A stretch of DNA of 28,376 bases. Source: UBA5614 sp034678545. Lineage in GTDB: Bacteria > Cloacimonadota > Cloacimonadia > Cloacimonadales > Cloacimonadaceae. The notes under the pieces were generated by a model. That model had not been told where the DNA came from, made no database searches, and was given only the letters and a program-made list of their open reading frames with translations. Below are positions 16,120 through 23,605 of the stretch, piece after piece. The stretch is taken from contig JAXDBS010000081.1 of NCBI GenBank assembly GCA_034678545.1, positions 1-28,376 of the forward strand, given 5' to 3'. The translations under genes were made by a program, and so were the position numbers. Numbering within the stretch: the first letter of the stretch is position 1; each line of letters starts with the position of its first letter.

Positions 16120-16208
16120 ATTCCCGCCCCCCGCTTCCACAGCCCGTGCCTCTGCTGCCTTCAAACGTATGCCTGGCATGTCTGCCGGAGCTTCATGTTA
16201 TTTTTCTC

Positions 16209-16261
16209 TTGACGAGCGCAACCGGCTCCCGGCATTAATCAGACGGATGTTTAATCTGATT
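16209..16261 (+). promoter_or_regulatory. Candidate promoter and inverted repeat upstream of the lipoprotein gene
   Basis: TTGACG at 16209-16214 lies 70 nt upstream of the GTG at 16279; the best -10 at 18 nt (CATTAA) is poor. A perfect 7-bp inverted repeat, AATCAGA (16237-16243) and TCTGATT (16255-16261), sits between this and the ribosome-binding site. It could be an operator or a leader hairpin. Confidence 0.35.
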
Positions 16262-16278
16262 CTTGACCGGAGGTGATT

Positions 16279-16863
16279 GTGAAGATCCCGCTCCCCAGGC
16301 TTGTCCAGGCTGTTTCCGTCCTGGCCCCGGCCCTTGCCCTGCTGGTGCTGGCAGGTTGCTGGGCTTATGTCAATAAGGCCGCCGGCAAGCAGTTCCAAAG
16401 CCGTCCCGGGCCTTTTTCAGTCACGGTTTATCCCGTCCATGTCGCCCTGGATGAAGAGATCACCCACGACGCCAGCCTCACCGCCCTGATCGCCACCTAT
16501 CTGGAGGAGGAGGGCCTGGCTTTGCCAATTCCGGGCGAACGGGAATTCTCCTATGCTTTCAGGTGGGGCTCCAGCCAGTCCGCCCTGGCTAAACGCGGGG
16601 CCGAGGCCTTTTCCGCGCAGGTCAAAGCCGACAGCATTACCACCGATTACGCCCTTTTGGTTGAGATCCTCTGCAACCGCGACGAAACCGAAGTCCGCGC
16701 CGTCACGTATTACCTGGCCGACAAATCCGGACGCATCGCCGACGGGGCCCTTGCCAACCGGGACTGGCAAGCTTTCCGTTCGGTCAGCCCCGCCGACCGC
16801 CTGGGCGGCCTTGCCGTCATCCAATACCTGCTCTCCGAGTGCTGGAAACCAACCAAGCCCTAA
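16279..16863 (+). CDS. Predicted lipoprotein of unknown function
   Basis: The 194-residue product is a predicted lipoprotein: the signal sequence ends in a clear lipobox LVLAGC with the modified Cys at residue 27. The GTG at 16279 is preferred because GGAGGTG lies four to five bases upstream; the alternative GTG at 16273 is inside that ribosome-binding site. The mature part has no family I recognise. It contains a strand-rich beginning (GPFSVTVYPVHVALDEEI), a helix (ASLTALIATYLEEEG), and a segment with DSITTDYALLVEILCNRDETE, split here only for length, which recalls small lipoproteins that sense or bind at the envelope. It stands alone between a pseudogene terminator and a repeat cluster. Its GC-rich codon use is unlike the AT-rich gene that follows. 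Confidence 0.75.
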   Translation: MKIPLPRLVQAVSVLAPALALLVLAGCWAYVNKAAGKQFQSRPGPFSVTVYPVHVALDEEITHDASLTALIATYLEEEGLALPIPGEREFSYAFRWGSSQSALAKRGAEAFSAQVKADSITTDYALLVEILCNRDETEVRAVTYYLADKSGRIADGALANRDWQAFRSVSPADRLGGLAVIQYLLSECWKPTKP

Positions 16864-17134
16864 AGCGGCCGCTGATCCCACGTCTCCATTCCCGGTTTTA
16901 AGCCCGGTTTCCAGCAATGCCGCATCTATTTCCTCCATATATTGTTACGCCTTTGACTCCTGCTTCGCCCCTGATAGCATTACGGATCCAATACGGACTT
17001 CATCCGTAATGGGTCCGTAATGGGTAAGTAGTGCAAGCAAGGGGGAATTAGGAACTAATCGCAAAAAAAAGCTGTGATTATCTCTGCAAATATAGATTTG
17101 GCTGAATCAACACAAAACTAACAGAGTATATTCT
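16864..17134. other. Non-coding stretch between the lipoprotein gene and the AT-rich gene
   Basis: Apart from the repeats listed separately, this 271-nt stretch holds no gene I can support. Base composition falls sharply after about 17030, where runs such as CAAAAAAAAG appear. Read on the minus strand, that run is an eight-T tract about 70 nt after the stop of the 17135 gene and might aid its termination, but the hairpin before it is weak. Confidence 0.4.
16978..17025. repeat. Inverted repeat merged with an 11-bp tandem duplication
   Basis: CATTACGGAT (16978-16987) and ATCCGTAATG (17002-17011) form a perfect 10-bp inverted repeat with a 14-nt spacer. The right arm is part of CCGTAATGGGT, which is repeated exactly in tandem (17004-17014 and 17015-17025), so a second copy of the arm core is available for pairing. 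CCCGGTTT also occurs twice just upstream (16891-16898 and 16903-16910). The cluster lies where GC-rich sequence gives way to the AT-rich island. Confidence 0.75.
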
Positions 17135-17944
17135 TTACTTACCGAAATTAACTAATATCATAAAGGGAAATTGAGCCTGTTTAGCAAAGTTCAGAAGACC
17201 AATCTGTATTCCGTGCAACTCCCCTGTACTATTGAGCAACCCAATTTGTAAACCTCGTAAAGCATCTGGTGTGCTGTTAACCCCCCCGATCTGAACACCA
17301 ATGAAACCAACACCTGTCAAATTGACAGAACCAATTTGAATTCCTTTACATGGCTCTTCTTTCCAATTTGAATTAGAATAATTTAGTAAGAAGCATATTT
17401 GCGCCCCAGTGAATTCTTCGTGGCTGACATTCATCATTGCACTCAATTGCATACCTTGAAATGTCCCATCGCAGCCATTTCCTACTAACCCTATTTGCAA
17501 TCCACTAGATTCGATATCAGATGAATTAGATTTGTATGGACCACATATATTCCCGGATAGCCCAATTTGTATACCTCTAAGAAAATCAGCGTAGTTACCC
17601 CCGCTAATCTGAAAGCCAGTCATCCTGCCTTGACATAAGTTGAATAGTCCTCCCTGTAGACCAGCCATATCACTGGATGTTACATTTAAAAGGTTTAATG
17701 CCGCACCAGTCTGACGGTTAGATTTTCCACAAATTCCAGCATCTAGGCCAATGACATTATTGTTTTCACTGTAAAGCAGGTTAAACCGAAGCCCATAAAT
17801 GTCATACTTTTTGTTAAACAACTGATATTTGGAAGAAACAGCAACTTGGAAAGGTGAATAATGAAAACTGGCTTTCCCATAGATTGATGATATTAGACCA
17901 AGCATAATCATGCAAGCAGCAATTACAGCGAAAGACACTTTCAT
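17135..17944 (-). CDS. LA_2272-like surface repeat protein, AT-rich
   Basis: The 269-residue product has a signal peptide (MKVSFAVIAACMIMLGLISS) and is then made of short repeats of the form x-G-x-Q-I-G-x-x-N, spaced roughly 13-30 residues apart. I count at least ten: AGLQGGLFN, TGFQISGGN, RGIQIGLSGN, SGLQIGLVGN, QGMQLSAMMN, TGAQICFLLN, KGIQIGSVN, IGVQIGGVN, RGLQIGLLN and HGIQIGLLN, with degenerate units before them. This matches the family described as LA_2272 surface repeat proteins (established by resemblance; function unknown). The regular G-Q-I pattern suggests a repetitive beta structure. AAAGGAG lies about ten bases before the ATG, and TTGACA lies 75 nt upstream. The gene and its flanks are much richer in A+T than the neighbours, which suggests horizontal acquisition. 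Confidence 0.8.
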   Translation of the reverse strand: MKVSFAVIAACMIMLGLISSIYGKASFHYSPFQVAVSSKYQLFNKKYDIYGLRFNLLYSENNNVIGLDAGICGKSNRQTGAALNLLNVTSSDMAGLQGGLFNLCQGRMTGFQISGGNYADFLRGIQIGLSGNICGPYKSNSSDIESSGLQIGLVGNGCDGTFQGMQLSAMMNVSHEEFTGAQICFLLNYSNSNWKEEPCKGIQIGSVNLTGVGFIGVQIGGVNSTPDALRGLQIGLLNSTGELHGIQIGLLNFAKQAQFPFMILVNFGK

Positions 17945-18149
17945 ACGATTTTTTCTCCTTTAACTTGAGCTCCATTAGCTTGTTTGTACTTACTAATATG
18001 TTTAGAGACTTGGTGTCAAGGTAAATTCATTGAAATGCCAATCTGCTGTAAACAAATTAATAATTAAGACAGTACCTATTAGGGATTGTGCCTGTTATCT
18101 CAACTCAAACATCTCTTCCTTACACCGAACCATAGATTTAGTAATAACC
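17945..18149. other. AT-rich non-coding stretch upstream of the LA_2272-like gene
   Basis: This 205-nt stretch holds the upstream signals of the LA_2272-like gene. The rest, up to the ftsY stop, has no supported gene, no clear ftsY terminator and no insertion-sequence ends. Its low GC content matches the gene, and the change back to GC-rich sequence is abrupt at the end of ftsY. Confidence 0.4.
18014..18019 (-). promoter_or_regulatory. TTGACA box upstream of the LA_2272-like gene
   Basis: The hexamer reads TTGACA on the minus strand, 75 nt from the ATG at 17944. The sequence 17 nt further on (TTAGTA) is a poor -10 box. CATATT lies 13 nt after the hexamer, which is too close for a standard spacing. 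Confidence 0.4.
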
Positions 18150-19127
18150 CTACACTATATCGGGATCAAAATCCTGCTGATCAGGATCGTTGGAGCGGTC
18201 GGAGCTGAACATGGCCTGGACGAAGGCGGGCGGGTCAAAGGGCTGGAGGTCGTCGATCTGCTCGCCGACGCCGATCAGCTTGACGGGGATGCCCAGGGCG
18301 TGCTTGATGTTAAGGATGATGCCGCCTTTGGCGGTGCCGTCCAGTTTGGTCAGGACCAGACCGGTGACATTGGCTGCCTCGTGGAAGGTTTTAGCCTGCG
18401 AGACAGCGTTCTGGCCGGTGCTGGCGTCCAGGACCAGGAGTGTTTCGTGTGGCGCTTCGGGAATGACTTTCCTGGCTGTGCGGATGACCTTGGCCAGTTC
18501 CTGCATGAGGTTGGACTTGGTATGCTGGCGGCCGGCCGTATCGATCAGCACGATGTCTATGTTTTTGGCCAGGGCGGACCGGATGCCGTCATAGACCACG
18601 GCGGCGGGATCCGCGCCCTGCTGGGTCTTGACGATTAGAGCGTCCGCCCGATTGGCCCAGATCTCCAACTGCTCAATGGCGGCGGCGCGGAATGTGTCTC
18701 CGGCAATGACCAGCACGGATTTGCCCAGCTGTTTGAAGCGGGCGGCGATCTTGCCGATGGTGGTGGTCTTGCCCACGCCGTTGACGCCCAGGAAAATGAT
18801 CACGTGGGGCCTGGACAAGGCTGTGCCGTAAAAGTCCTCCGCTTCGGAATAATCCGCCAGCAGGATGTCGCCCATGATTTGCTGCAGGGCGTCCTGGACC
18901 TGTTCGGCCTCCGTCAGTTTGTCCACCCGGATGCGCTCCCGCAGGCGTTCCATGATGAGAGCGGACATTTCCACGCCGGTGTCGCCGCGTAGCAGGATGT
19001 CCTCCAGCTCTTCCAGCAGTTCGTCATCCACCTTGCCGCGCAGGCGGATGGCTTCAGCCAGCCTGCCGACGAAGGAATTCTTGGTGCGGGCGATCTTTTG
19101 CCGCAGGTTGCGGACGAATTTTAACAT
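18150..19127 (-). CDS. ftsY: Signal recognition particle receptor FtsY
   Basis: FtsY is the membrane-associated GTPase that docks the signal recognition particle carrying nascent membrane proteins. The ATG at 19127 is used: GGAG lies eight bases upstream, and MLKFVRNLRQKIARTKNSF is a typical beginning, whereas the frame extends 33 codons further without support. The 325-residue product has the short N domain and the full GTPase set: GVNGVGKTT (P-loop, Lys120), DTFRAAAIEQL, DTAGRQHTKSNLMQEL (Asp196), TKLDGTAKGG, and GVGEQIDDLQPFDP at the end. The acidic A domain of E. coli FtsY is absent, as in many bacteria. The last 17 or so residues (SSDRSNDPDQQDFDPDIV) form an unusual acidic tail beyond the normal family end. 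The gene abuts the AT-rich island downstream. Confidence 0.97.
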   Translation of the reverse strand: MLKFVRNLRQKIARTKNSFVGRLAEAIRLRGKVDDELLEELEDILLRGDTGVEMSALIMERLRERIRVDKLTEAEQVQDALQQIMGDILLADYSEAEDFYGTALSRPHVIIFLGVNGVGKTTTIGKIAARFKQLGKSVLVIAGDTFRAAAIEQLEIWANRADALIVKTQQGADPAAVVYDGIRSALAKNIDIVLIDTAGRQHTKSNLMQELAKVIRTARKVIPEAPHETLLVLDASTGQNAVSQAKTFHEAANVTGLVLTKLDGTAKGGIILNIKHALGIPVKLIGVGEQIDDLQPFDPPAFVQAMFSSDRSNDPDQQDFDPDIV

Positions 19128-19153
19128 CTGGCGTCTCCTGAATGCTATTTGTC

Positions 19154-19181
19154 TTGACGTTTGGGCCAATGGGGTTAAAAT
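19154..19181 (+). promoter_or_regulatory. Promoter of the 19205-trmB-dGTPase-like unit
   Basis: TTGACG (19154-19159) and TAAAAT (19176-19181) are separated by 16 nt and lie about 24-51 nt upstream of the ATG at 19205. This is the best two-part promoter in the window. On the other strand TTGACT (19203-19198) lies 76 nt from the ftsY start and may serve ftsY. Confidence 0.6.
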
Positions 19182-19204
19182 TGAATTAAAGGTTTTGAAG
19201 TCAA

Positions 19205-19882
19205 ATGAAAAATGGAATGAACACAAGGAAAGATCCGCGGATCACTTACGCCAGGCTGATCGTCTCCATTGCCGCACCGCTGCTGCTGGTCACGCTCGGA
19301 GGCCTGATCGTGTATGGCAGCTTCAGCGCTTTTCTCTCCCTGGGACCCCAATCGAAAACGACTGCTGCCAATGGCCCCGCTGTCATCTATTATGGCCTGG
19401 CCTTCGTCATCGCCCTGATGTTTTTCCTGATGCGGGAAGGCTATGCCGGCTACGAATTCATCGCCCTGGGAGCGGTCTCGCTGGCCTTCGCGCTCTCGCT
19501 GCAGCGAACGGTCCCTGCCGCGCACCGGCCGCTTTATGCTTATCTGGCGCCGCTGCTGCTGTTTTTCCTGCTGATGTGGCCGATCCTGAAACTTATCTTT
19601 CTCAATCCGCTGGTCCGCGCATTTCGCTTGGTCATCTTTGCCCTGTTCAGCGCCGCGGCTTTCTCGATCGCCTTTTGGCTGATGTTCCTGCTGCTGAAAC
19701 TGCCGGTAGAACCGGGATTCATTCAGACAAAGTTTTTCAGCGGCCTGCTGCTTTTTATCTTCCTGGGCGTGGGTTTGTCCATAGCTGAACTGGTCATGCG
19801 GAAAATGGTAAAGAGTGAAAAACTTAAAACCAGCCCTGACATCGAATACCATCCCGCCGGAGACGATGAACAGGAAAGCTGA
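19205..19882 (+). CDS. Polytopic membrane protein of unknown function
   Basis: I do not recognise the family. The 225-residue product has about six hydrophobic helices (near residues 18-42, 60-77, 83-100, 108-132, 138-163 and 176-198). It ends in a charged cytoplasmic tail (MRKMVKSEKLKTSPDIEYHP...ES). No conserved catalytic or transport motif is obvious. The ribosome-binding site is weak (GAAG before the ATG at 19205), and an in-frame ATG at 19217 is also possible. The gene overlaps the likely trmB start by 17 nt and shares its promoter, so expression is coupled to tRNA modification genes, although a functional link is not implied. Confidence 0.75.
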   Translation: MKNGMNTRKDPRITYARLIVSIAAPLLLVTLGGLIVYGSFSAFLSLGPQSKTTAANGPAVIYYGLAFVIALMFFLMREGYAGYEFIALGAVSLAFALSLQRTVPAAHRPLYAYLAPLLLFFLLMWPILKLIFLNPLVRAFRLVIFALFSAAAFSIAFWLMFLLLKLPVEPGFIQTKFFSGLLLFIFLGVGLSIAELVMRKMVKSEKLKTSPDIEYHPAGDDEQES

Positions 19883-20504
19883 GCATACCGATCTGCAAGC
19901 CAGGCGCGGCCTCTTCCTCATCCAAGTGGAAAAGGACAGGCGGCTTGACCTGCAAAGTTTGTTTCCAAACGGCCGCCCCGTCTGCCTGGAGATCGGCTGC
20001 GGCAAGGGGGAGTTCATTTCCGAATATGCCCTGCTGCATCCCGAACTGAACTTCATCGGGTTTGAACTGAAATCCAAGCGGGTGGACATCGTTCTGCGCA
20101 AGCTGAATCCTGACAAACACGCCAACGTCAGGCTGGCCGCCCTGAAGGTCGATACCCAGATCACTAAATACCTGCCGGAAAATTCCCTGCAGGGCGTGTT
20201 CATCCAGCACCCGGATCCCTGGCCCAAACGCAGGCACTTCAAACGCCGCCTGGTTCAGCAGGACTTTTTGGACGCTCTGTCCAGGGTCATTACGCCGGGC
20301 GGATTCATCCAGGTCTCGACCGACCACGGCGAATACGCGCAGTGGATCTGGAACCAGTTTTCCCGGCGGCAGGATTTTCAGCCTGTCAACAAGGAAGGGC
20401 TGAGTGCCGTACCCTTGCTGGAGCAGCACATTGTCACCTATTACGAAAGGGAGCAGCGCCGGCTGGGATTCGAGCCCCGGCACATGCTGTTTGAAAAGCG
20501 CTGA
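19866..20504 (+). CDS. trmB: tRNA (guanine-N7-)-methyltransferase
   Basis: TrmB uses S-adenosylmethionine to form m7G46 in the variable loop of tRNAs. The SAM-binding motif is CLEIGCGKGEF, followed by FIGFELKSKRVD. The conserved block QHPDPWPKRRHFKRRLVQ contains the DPWPK motif of the family, and STDHGEYAQWI follows. Starting at the ATG at 19866 gives 212 residues (MNRKAEHTDLQARRG), near the usual length, with GGAGA just upstream though at short spacing. A GTG at 19815 would add 17 residues that look unlike the family. It overlaps the preceding membrane gene and is followed after 33 nt by the dGTPase-like gene. Confidence 0.94.
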   Translation: MNRKAEHTDLQARRGLFLIQVEKDRRLDLQSLFPNGRPVCLEIGCGKGEFISEYALLHPELNFIGFELKSKRVDIVLRKLNPDKHANVRLAALKVDTQITKYLPENSLQGVFIQHPDPWPKRRHFKRRLVQQDFLDALSRVITPGGFIQVSTDHGEYAQWIWNQFSRRQDFQPVNKEGLSAVPLLEQHIVTYYEREQRRLGFEPRHMLFEKR

Positions 20505-20537
20505 AGCCGGATTATCTTATTGTAAAAGAGGTAAATC

Positions 20538-21689
20538 GTGAAAGAAAAAATCAATGAAATATACCGGGAGATCCAGAGCAAATACGAGAGCGTGCTGAAC
20601 GAGCGCGCCACCTCCTGCTCGGAAGCGCACAGGCTGAAAGACGAAGAGCCCGATATCCTGCGCTCCTGCTTTGCCATTGACCGGGACCGCATCCTCTACA
20701 GCGGCGCCTACCGCCGCTACCACGGCAAGACGCAGGTGTTCTCATTCACCAACTTGTTCGACGAGGAAATGACCAACCGCAATCTGCACATTGCGTACGT
20801 TTCCCAGATCTCGCGCACGATCGGCAAATACCTGGGCCTGAACCTGGAACTGATCGAAGCCATCGCCCTGGGCCACGACCTGGGTCACTGCCCCTTTGGC
20901 CACGATGGGGAGATGGCGCTCAGCAAATGCTGCGTCCAGCACGGGATCGGGCATTTCCACCACAACATAGAAAGCCTCCACATCGTGGACCACATCTCCA
21001 ACAAAGGCAAAGGGCTCAACCTGACCTTCCAGGTGCGGGACGGCATTATTTCCCACGACGGCGAGGTCCACAACATGCAGCTCATCCCCAAGCGCGCCAA
21101 GACGGAAAGGGACATCACGGATTTCATCACGAGTAAAAAGGCGGGGGAAAAGGTTGACTGGATGCCCGCCACCCTGGAAGGCTGCGTGGTCAGGATCACT
21201 GACACCATAGCCTATATCGGGCAGGACATCGAGGACGCCATCCGCTACAACATCCTGAAACGCGAAGAACTGCCCAAGGACTGCACTGATTACCTGGGCG
21301 ACCGCAACAGCCAGATCATTGACACGCTGGTCAAGAGCGTGATCGTCAACAGCTTTGACAGGGATTACATCTCCTTCGACGAAGAAACCTCGGAGTATCT
21401 GCTCAAGCTGAAGAAGTTCAACTACGCCCGCATCTACACCGACGAGGACGTAAAAAAATCCAACCAGGTAATCTACCGCACTATGGGAATCCTGTTCGAA
21501 AAATACATGGAAGACCTGGAATCACATAACGAAGAGTCCAAGATCTACACCCACTTTCTACATTATAAACATCCCAATTACCGGGACGGATTCTGCCCCG
21601 CCGAACAGGTGCGGGATTTCATCGCCACCATGACGGACCGCTATTTCAATCAGGAGATCAAGGACTATTTAGTGCCCTGGAAATGGTAG
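20538..21689 (+). CDS. dGTPase-like HD-domain nucleotide triphosphohydrolase
   Basis: The protein belongs to the HD superfamily of deoxynucleotide triphosphohydrolases, which cut dNTPs to nucleoside and triphosphate. The metal-binding residues are visible: His84 (in RNLHIAYVSQ), His113-Asp114 (in ALGHDLGHCPFGHDGE) and Asp222 (in ITDTIAYIGQD). The preceding RDRILYSGAYRRYHGKTQVF matches the dGTPase N-terminal signature, with Y-H replacing the more usual L-Q. The C-terminal part (about 250-383) is the helical region common to dGTPases and contains FCPAEQVRDFIATMTDRY-like residues near 350-368. The start is GTG, with AGAGGT six to seven bases upstream. At 383 residues it fits the shorter dGTPase-like class rather than E. 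coli Dgt. Substrate preference is unknown. It is probably the last gene of the unit starting at 19205. Confidence 0.9.
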   Translation: MKEKINEIYREIQSKYESVLNERATSCSEAHRLKDEEPDILRSCFAIDRDRILYSGAYRRYHGKTQVFSFTNLFDEEMTNRNLHIAYVSQISRTIGKYLGLNLELIEAIALGHDLGHCPFGHDGEMALSKCCVQHGIGHFHHNIESLHIVDHISNKGKGLNLTFQVRDGIISHDGEVHNMQLIPKRAKTERDITDFITSKKAGEKVDWMPATLEGCVVRITDTIAYIGQDIEDAIRYNILKREELPKDCTDYLGDRNSQIIDTLVKSVIVNSFDRDYISFDEETSEYLLKLKKFNYARIYTDEDVKKSNQVIYRTMGILFEKYMEDLESHNEESKIYTHFLHYKHPNYRDGFCPAEQVRDFIATMTDRYFNQEIKDYLVPWKW

Positions 21690-21699
21690 CTGCATTAAG

Positions 21700-22452
21700 C
21701 TAAAACTCAGTAAAGTATTCCACCGCTTCGTCCAGAGGCAAGACTTTCAAGCCGGTTCCGTGCAGCAATTCAATGAATTCGGCAAAGACGTCCGGATGGA
21801 TGTTGCTGCTGTAATCCTGATTGTCAATCCTGATGTCGTGAAACAGGAAGATGACCAGGTTTTCGCCTGCCGCCCCGCCCTGAGTCACGCGGCTGAGCAG
21901 GTCCATGGCGGTCATGTCATTCAGGGCTCCGAACGAGCCGAGAGCCGTACGGTCCAGAGGAACTGACATGGATGTGTTGAAACAGGTCCTGATGTTTCTG
22001 TAGTATTCCGCTATTATGCCATAATAATCTACTGGGCAGTAGCCAAAGGTCGTGGCAAAGGACCTGGGCTCCAGCCCGTGGCTGCTGAGACTGATAAAAT
22101 CGGCTGCAATCGTATATTCCGCTTCCTCCTCTGTTAGCAGGGAAAGGAATTCATGATTCAGGGTGTGGCCACCGATCTCCCATCCGTGTTTGTGTTTCAA
22201 GGAGTCAAGCTGCGCCCAGGACATCCTGCCCGGACGGCCCACCCAACCGCTGTTGACAAACATGGTCCCGCTCATGCCGTGCTGCCGCATGACAGGCAGG
22301 GCGTTCTCATATACGCCCAACGCGTTGTCGTCAAAGGTCAGGCACACAATAAGCTCTCTTTCAGGCACCTGGCTGACCCAGCGGCAACTTTGCAGAAGCA
22401 GGAGAACGCAAACCAGCGGCAGTAGTTTTTTAATCTGCTTAATGCAGCTCAT
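21700..22452 (-). CDS. Polysaccharide deacetylase-family lipoprotein
   Basis: The 250-residue protein has a lipobox (LLQSC, Cys23), so it is probably anchored in the envelope. The NodB/carbohydrate esterase 4 fold is indicated by LTFDDN (Asp41, Asp42; the usual metal-binding and catalytic pair) and GGHTLNHEFLS (His96 and His100, the H-S/T-x-x-H motif). The third motif is altered: RSFATTFGYCP stands where the family usually has R-x-P-(F/Y)-G. The last motif region reads FLFHDI (His205). Hydrolysis of N-acetyl groups from an envelope polysaccharide is plausible, but the altered motif makes activity uncertain. The ATG lies inside the end of the preceding barrel-like gene (14-nt overlap), so the two are coexpressed. 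It converges with the dGTPase-like gene across only 10 nt. Confidence 0.88.
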   Translation of the reverse strand: MSCIKQIKKLLPLVCVLLLLQSCRWVSQVPERELIVCLTFDDNALGVYENALPVMRQHGMSGTMFVNSGWVGRPGRMSWAQLDSLKHKHGWEIGGHTLNHEFLSLLTEEEAEYTIAADFISLSSHGLEPRSFATTFGYCPVDYYGIIAEYYRNIRTCFNTSMSVPLDRTALGSFGALNDMTAMDLLSRVTQGGAAGENLVIFLFHDIRIDNQDYSSNIHPDVFAEFIELLHGTGLKVLPLDEAVEYFTEF

Positions 22453-23452
22453 AGCCTGTCTGGAAACCTATCTTGTAGAAATCACGGCTTTCCGACAGAT
22501 CATAATAATCAAACAAGACGCCCAGCGTCAGATCCGGCACAGGGGAATAATCCACGTCCAGGAACCAGCCGCGTGATTCCTCCCCCGGCAGGGACTGCCA
22601 CCTCAGACCCGTGTAGCCGTGCCATCGGTTCCGGGAAGCCTCCAGGCAGGCTTCATGGGTCTGATCAGCCGTATTTGAGTCTGTCGGTTTATCCAGTTCT
22701 GTGCTCAGGATCACATTTAGTCCGGGCATCAGCCTTTGCGAAAACTCGAGGGTTGAGTGCCAACTCCGCAGTGTTTCGAAATTGACTGATTCAGGCAAGT
22801 AATCATAAACGAACCCGCCTTTCAGTCCGGTGCCTCCACCCCAACAGTTAAACTGCGTCCCCCCATGCCAGACCTGATTCGTATACCGGTCGTCCTTCAA
22901 AGCATAAACAACGTAGGCATCAACATCCCATACACCCGATTCCAATTCATACCCGGCTTCCGAGATAAAGACATTGCGGCTGTTGTTGGCCACTCCTGCG
23001 TGCCAGTTGCTCTTCCCATATGCGTAATCAGCCCGCAGACCGTGCCAGCGGTAATTCAGCAAAGCGTTCCGGCCCCTTAGCGGATCGTCGTTCCTGCGGT
23101 TGTAAAGCAGGAAATCCCGCCCGTACCCGTAATCCTTGATGGCCAGTTCCAGCCCGAGCGCGTCACAGGTAAGGCCGATGGCGGCATGGTCCAGTAGCAC
23201 CTGAGAGAACAACCCCTCCTCCTGGTTTGTCAGTTCCAACTCAGCTCTGACTGGGCCTCCGGGGTCATAGCTGAAACCCAGACCGACCTTGTAAGACTCG
23301 ATCCAACTCCCCGTCTCGTCCTCAGCCAGATCGAAGAACCTGTAGCTGTTGGAGCTCCTCCAATCCAGATAAACAGGCAACATCACTCCCGTCAGGGCAG
23401 ACTGCGCCACAAGCAGCAATACCGGCAGGGCAAACAGCAGTTTCCTTTTCAT
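22439..23452 (-). CDS. Predicted outer-membrane beta-barrel protein
   Basis: I recognise no named family. The 337-residue product has a clear signal peptide (MKRKLLFALPVLLLVAQSALT). The rest alternates hydrophobic and polar residues in strand-like stretches rich in Tyr, Trp and Gly: for example YKVGLGFSYDPGG, VRAELELTNQEEG, LRADYAYGKSNWHAGV, LKGGFVYDYL and YKIGFQTGYELH. About 14-16 such strands could form a barrel. The C-terminal residue is His rather than the usual Phe, which is atypical for a BAM substrate. GGAAGG lies four bases upstream of the ATG, and TTGACA lies 47 nt upstream. The overlapping deacetylase lipoprotein suggests a joint function in envelope polysaccharide handling (inference). 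Confidence 0.7.
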   Translation of the reverse strand: MKRKLLFALPVLLLVAQSALTGVMLPVYLDWRSSNSYRFFDLAEDETGSWIESYKVGLGFSYDPGGPVRAELELTNQEEGLFSQVLLDHAAIGLTCDALGLELAIKDYGYGRDFLLYNRRNDDPLRGRNALLNYRWHGLRADYAYGKSNWHAGVANNSRNVFISEAGYELESGVWDVDAYVVYALKDDRYTNQVWHGGTQFNCWGGGTGLKGGFVYDYLPESVNFETLRSWHSTLEFSQRLMPGLNVILSTELDKPTDSNTADQTHEACLEASRNRWHGYTGLRWQSLPGEESRGWFLDVDYSPVPDLTLGVLFDYYDLSESRDFYKIGFQTGYELH

Positions 23453-23493
23453 AATCCTTCCACTCTATTGATAAGAAAAAGTCCGCTTTATGC

Positions 23494-23499
23494 TGTCAA
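23494..23499 (-). promoter_or_regulatory. TTGACA box upstream of the barrel/deacetylase pair
   Basis: TTGACA on the minus strand lies 47 nt from the ATG at 23452. TTATCA at 19 nt is the nearest -10-like sequence and is weak. The divergent gene at 23606 has its own TTGACA box 43 nt away. Confidence 0.45.
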
Positions 23500-23541
23500 T
23501 GTTTTTTGTGCAGTCAATCCCGCCGCTGTGTGTATTTAAGG

Positions 23542-23547
23542 TTGACA
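23542..23547 (+). promoter_or_regulatory. TTGACA box upstream of the C39-like peptidase gene
   Basis: TTGACA lies 64 nt upstream of the ATG at 23606. At the standard 17-nt spacing the sequence is AAGATG, not a good -10 box. An AT-rich stretch (ATATTATATTAG) occurs further down, at about 26 nt. Confidence 0.45.
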
Positions 23548-23605
23548 AAAACCGCTCCTGAATAAAGATGGAATATTATATTAGACATTAACTTAGGTAT
23601 CTGAC

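Noticed and set aside
15821..16276. Intact 151-codon gene at the end of the CARDB region
   Set aside because: The frame crosses a perfect terminator hairpin, has no proper start, and its C-terminal part is compositionally unlike protein. It is the tail of the pseudogene plus non-coding sequence.
17004..17025. Start of a CRISPR-like array
   Set aside because: There are only two directly adjacent 11-bp units without spacers.
19815..19865. Longer trmB beginning at GTG 19815
   Set aside because: The extra 17 residues are not family-like, and the ATG at 19866 gives the usual N terminus.
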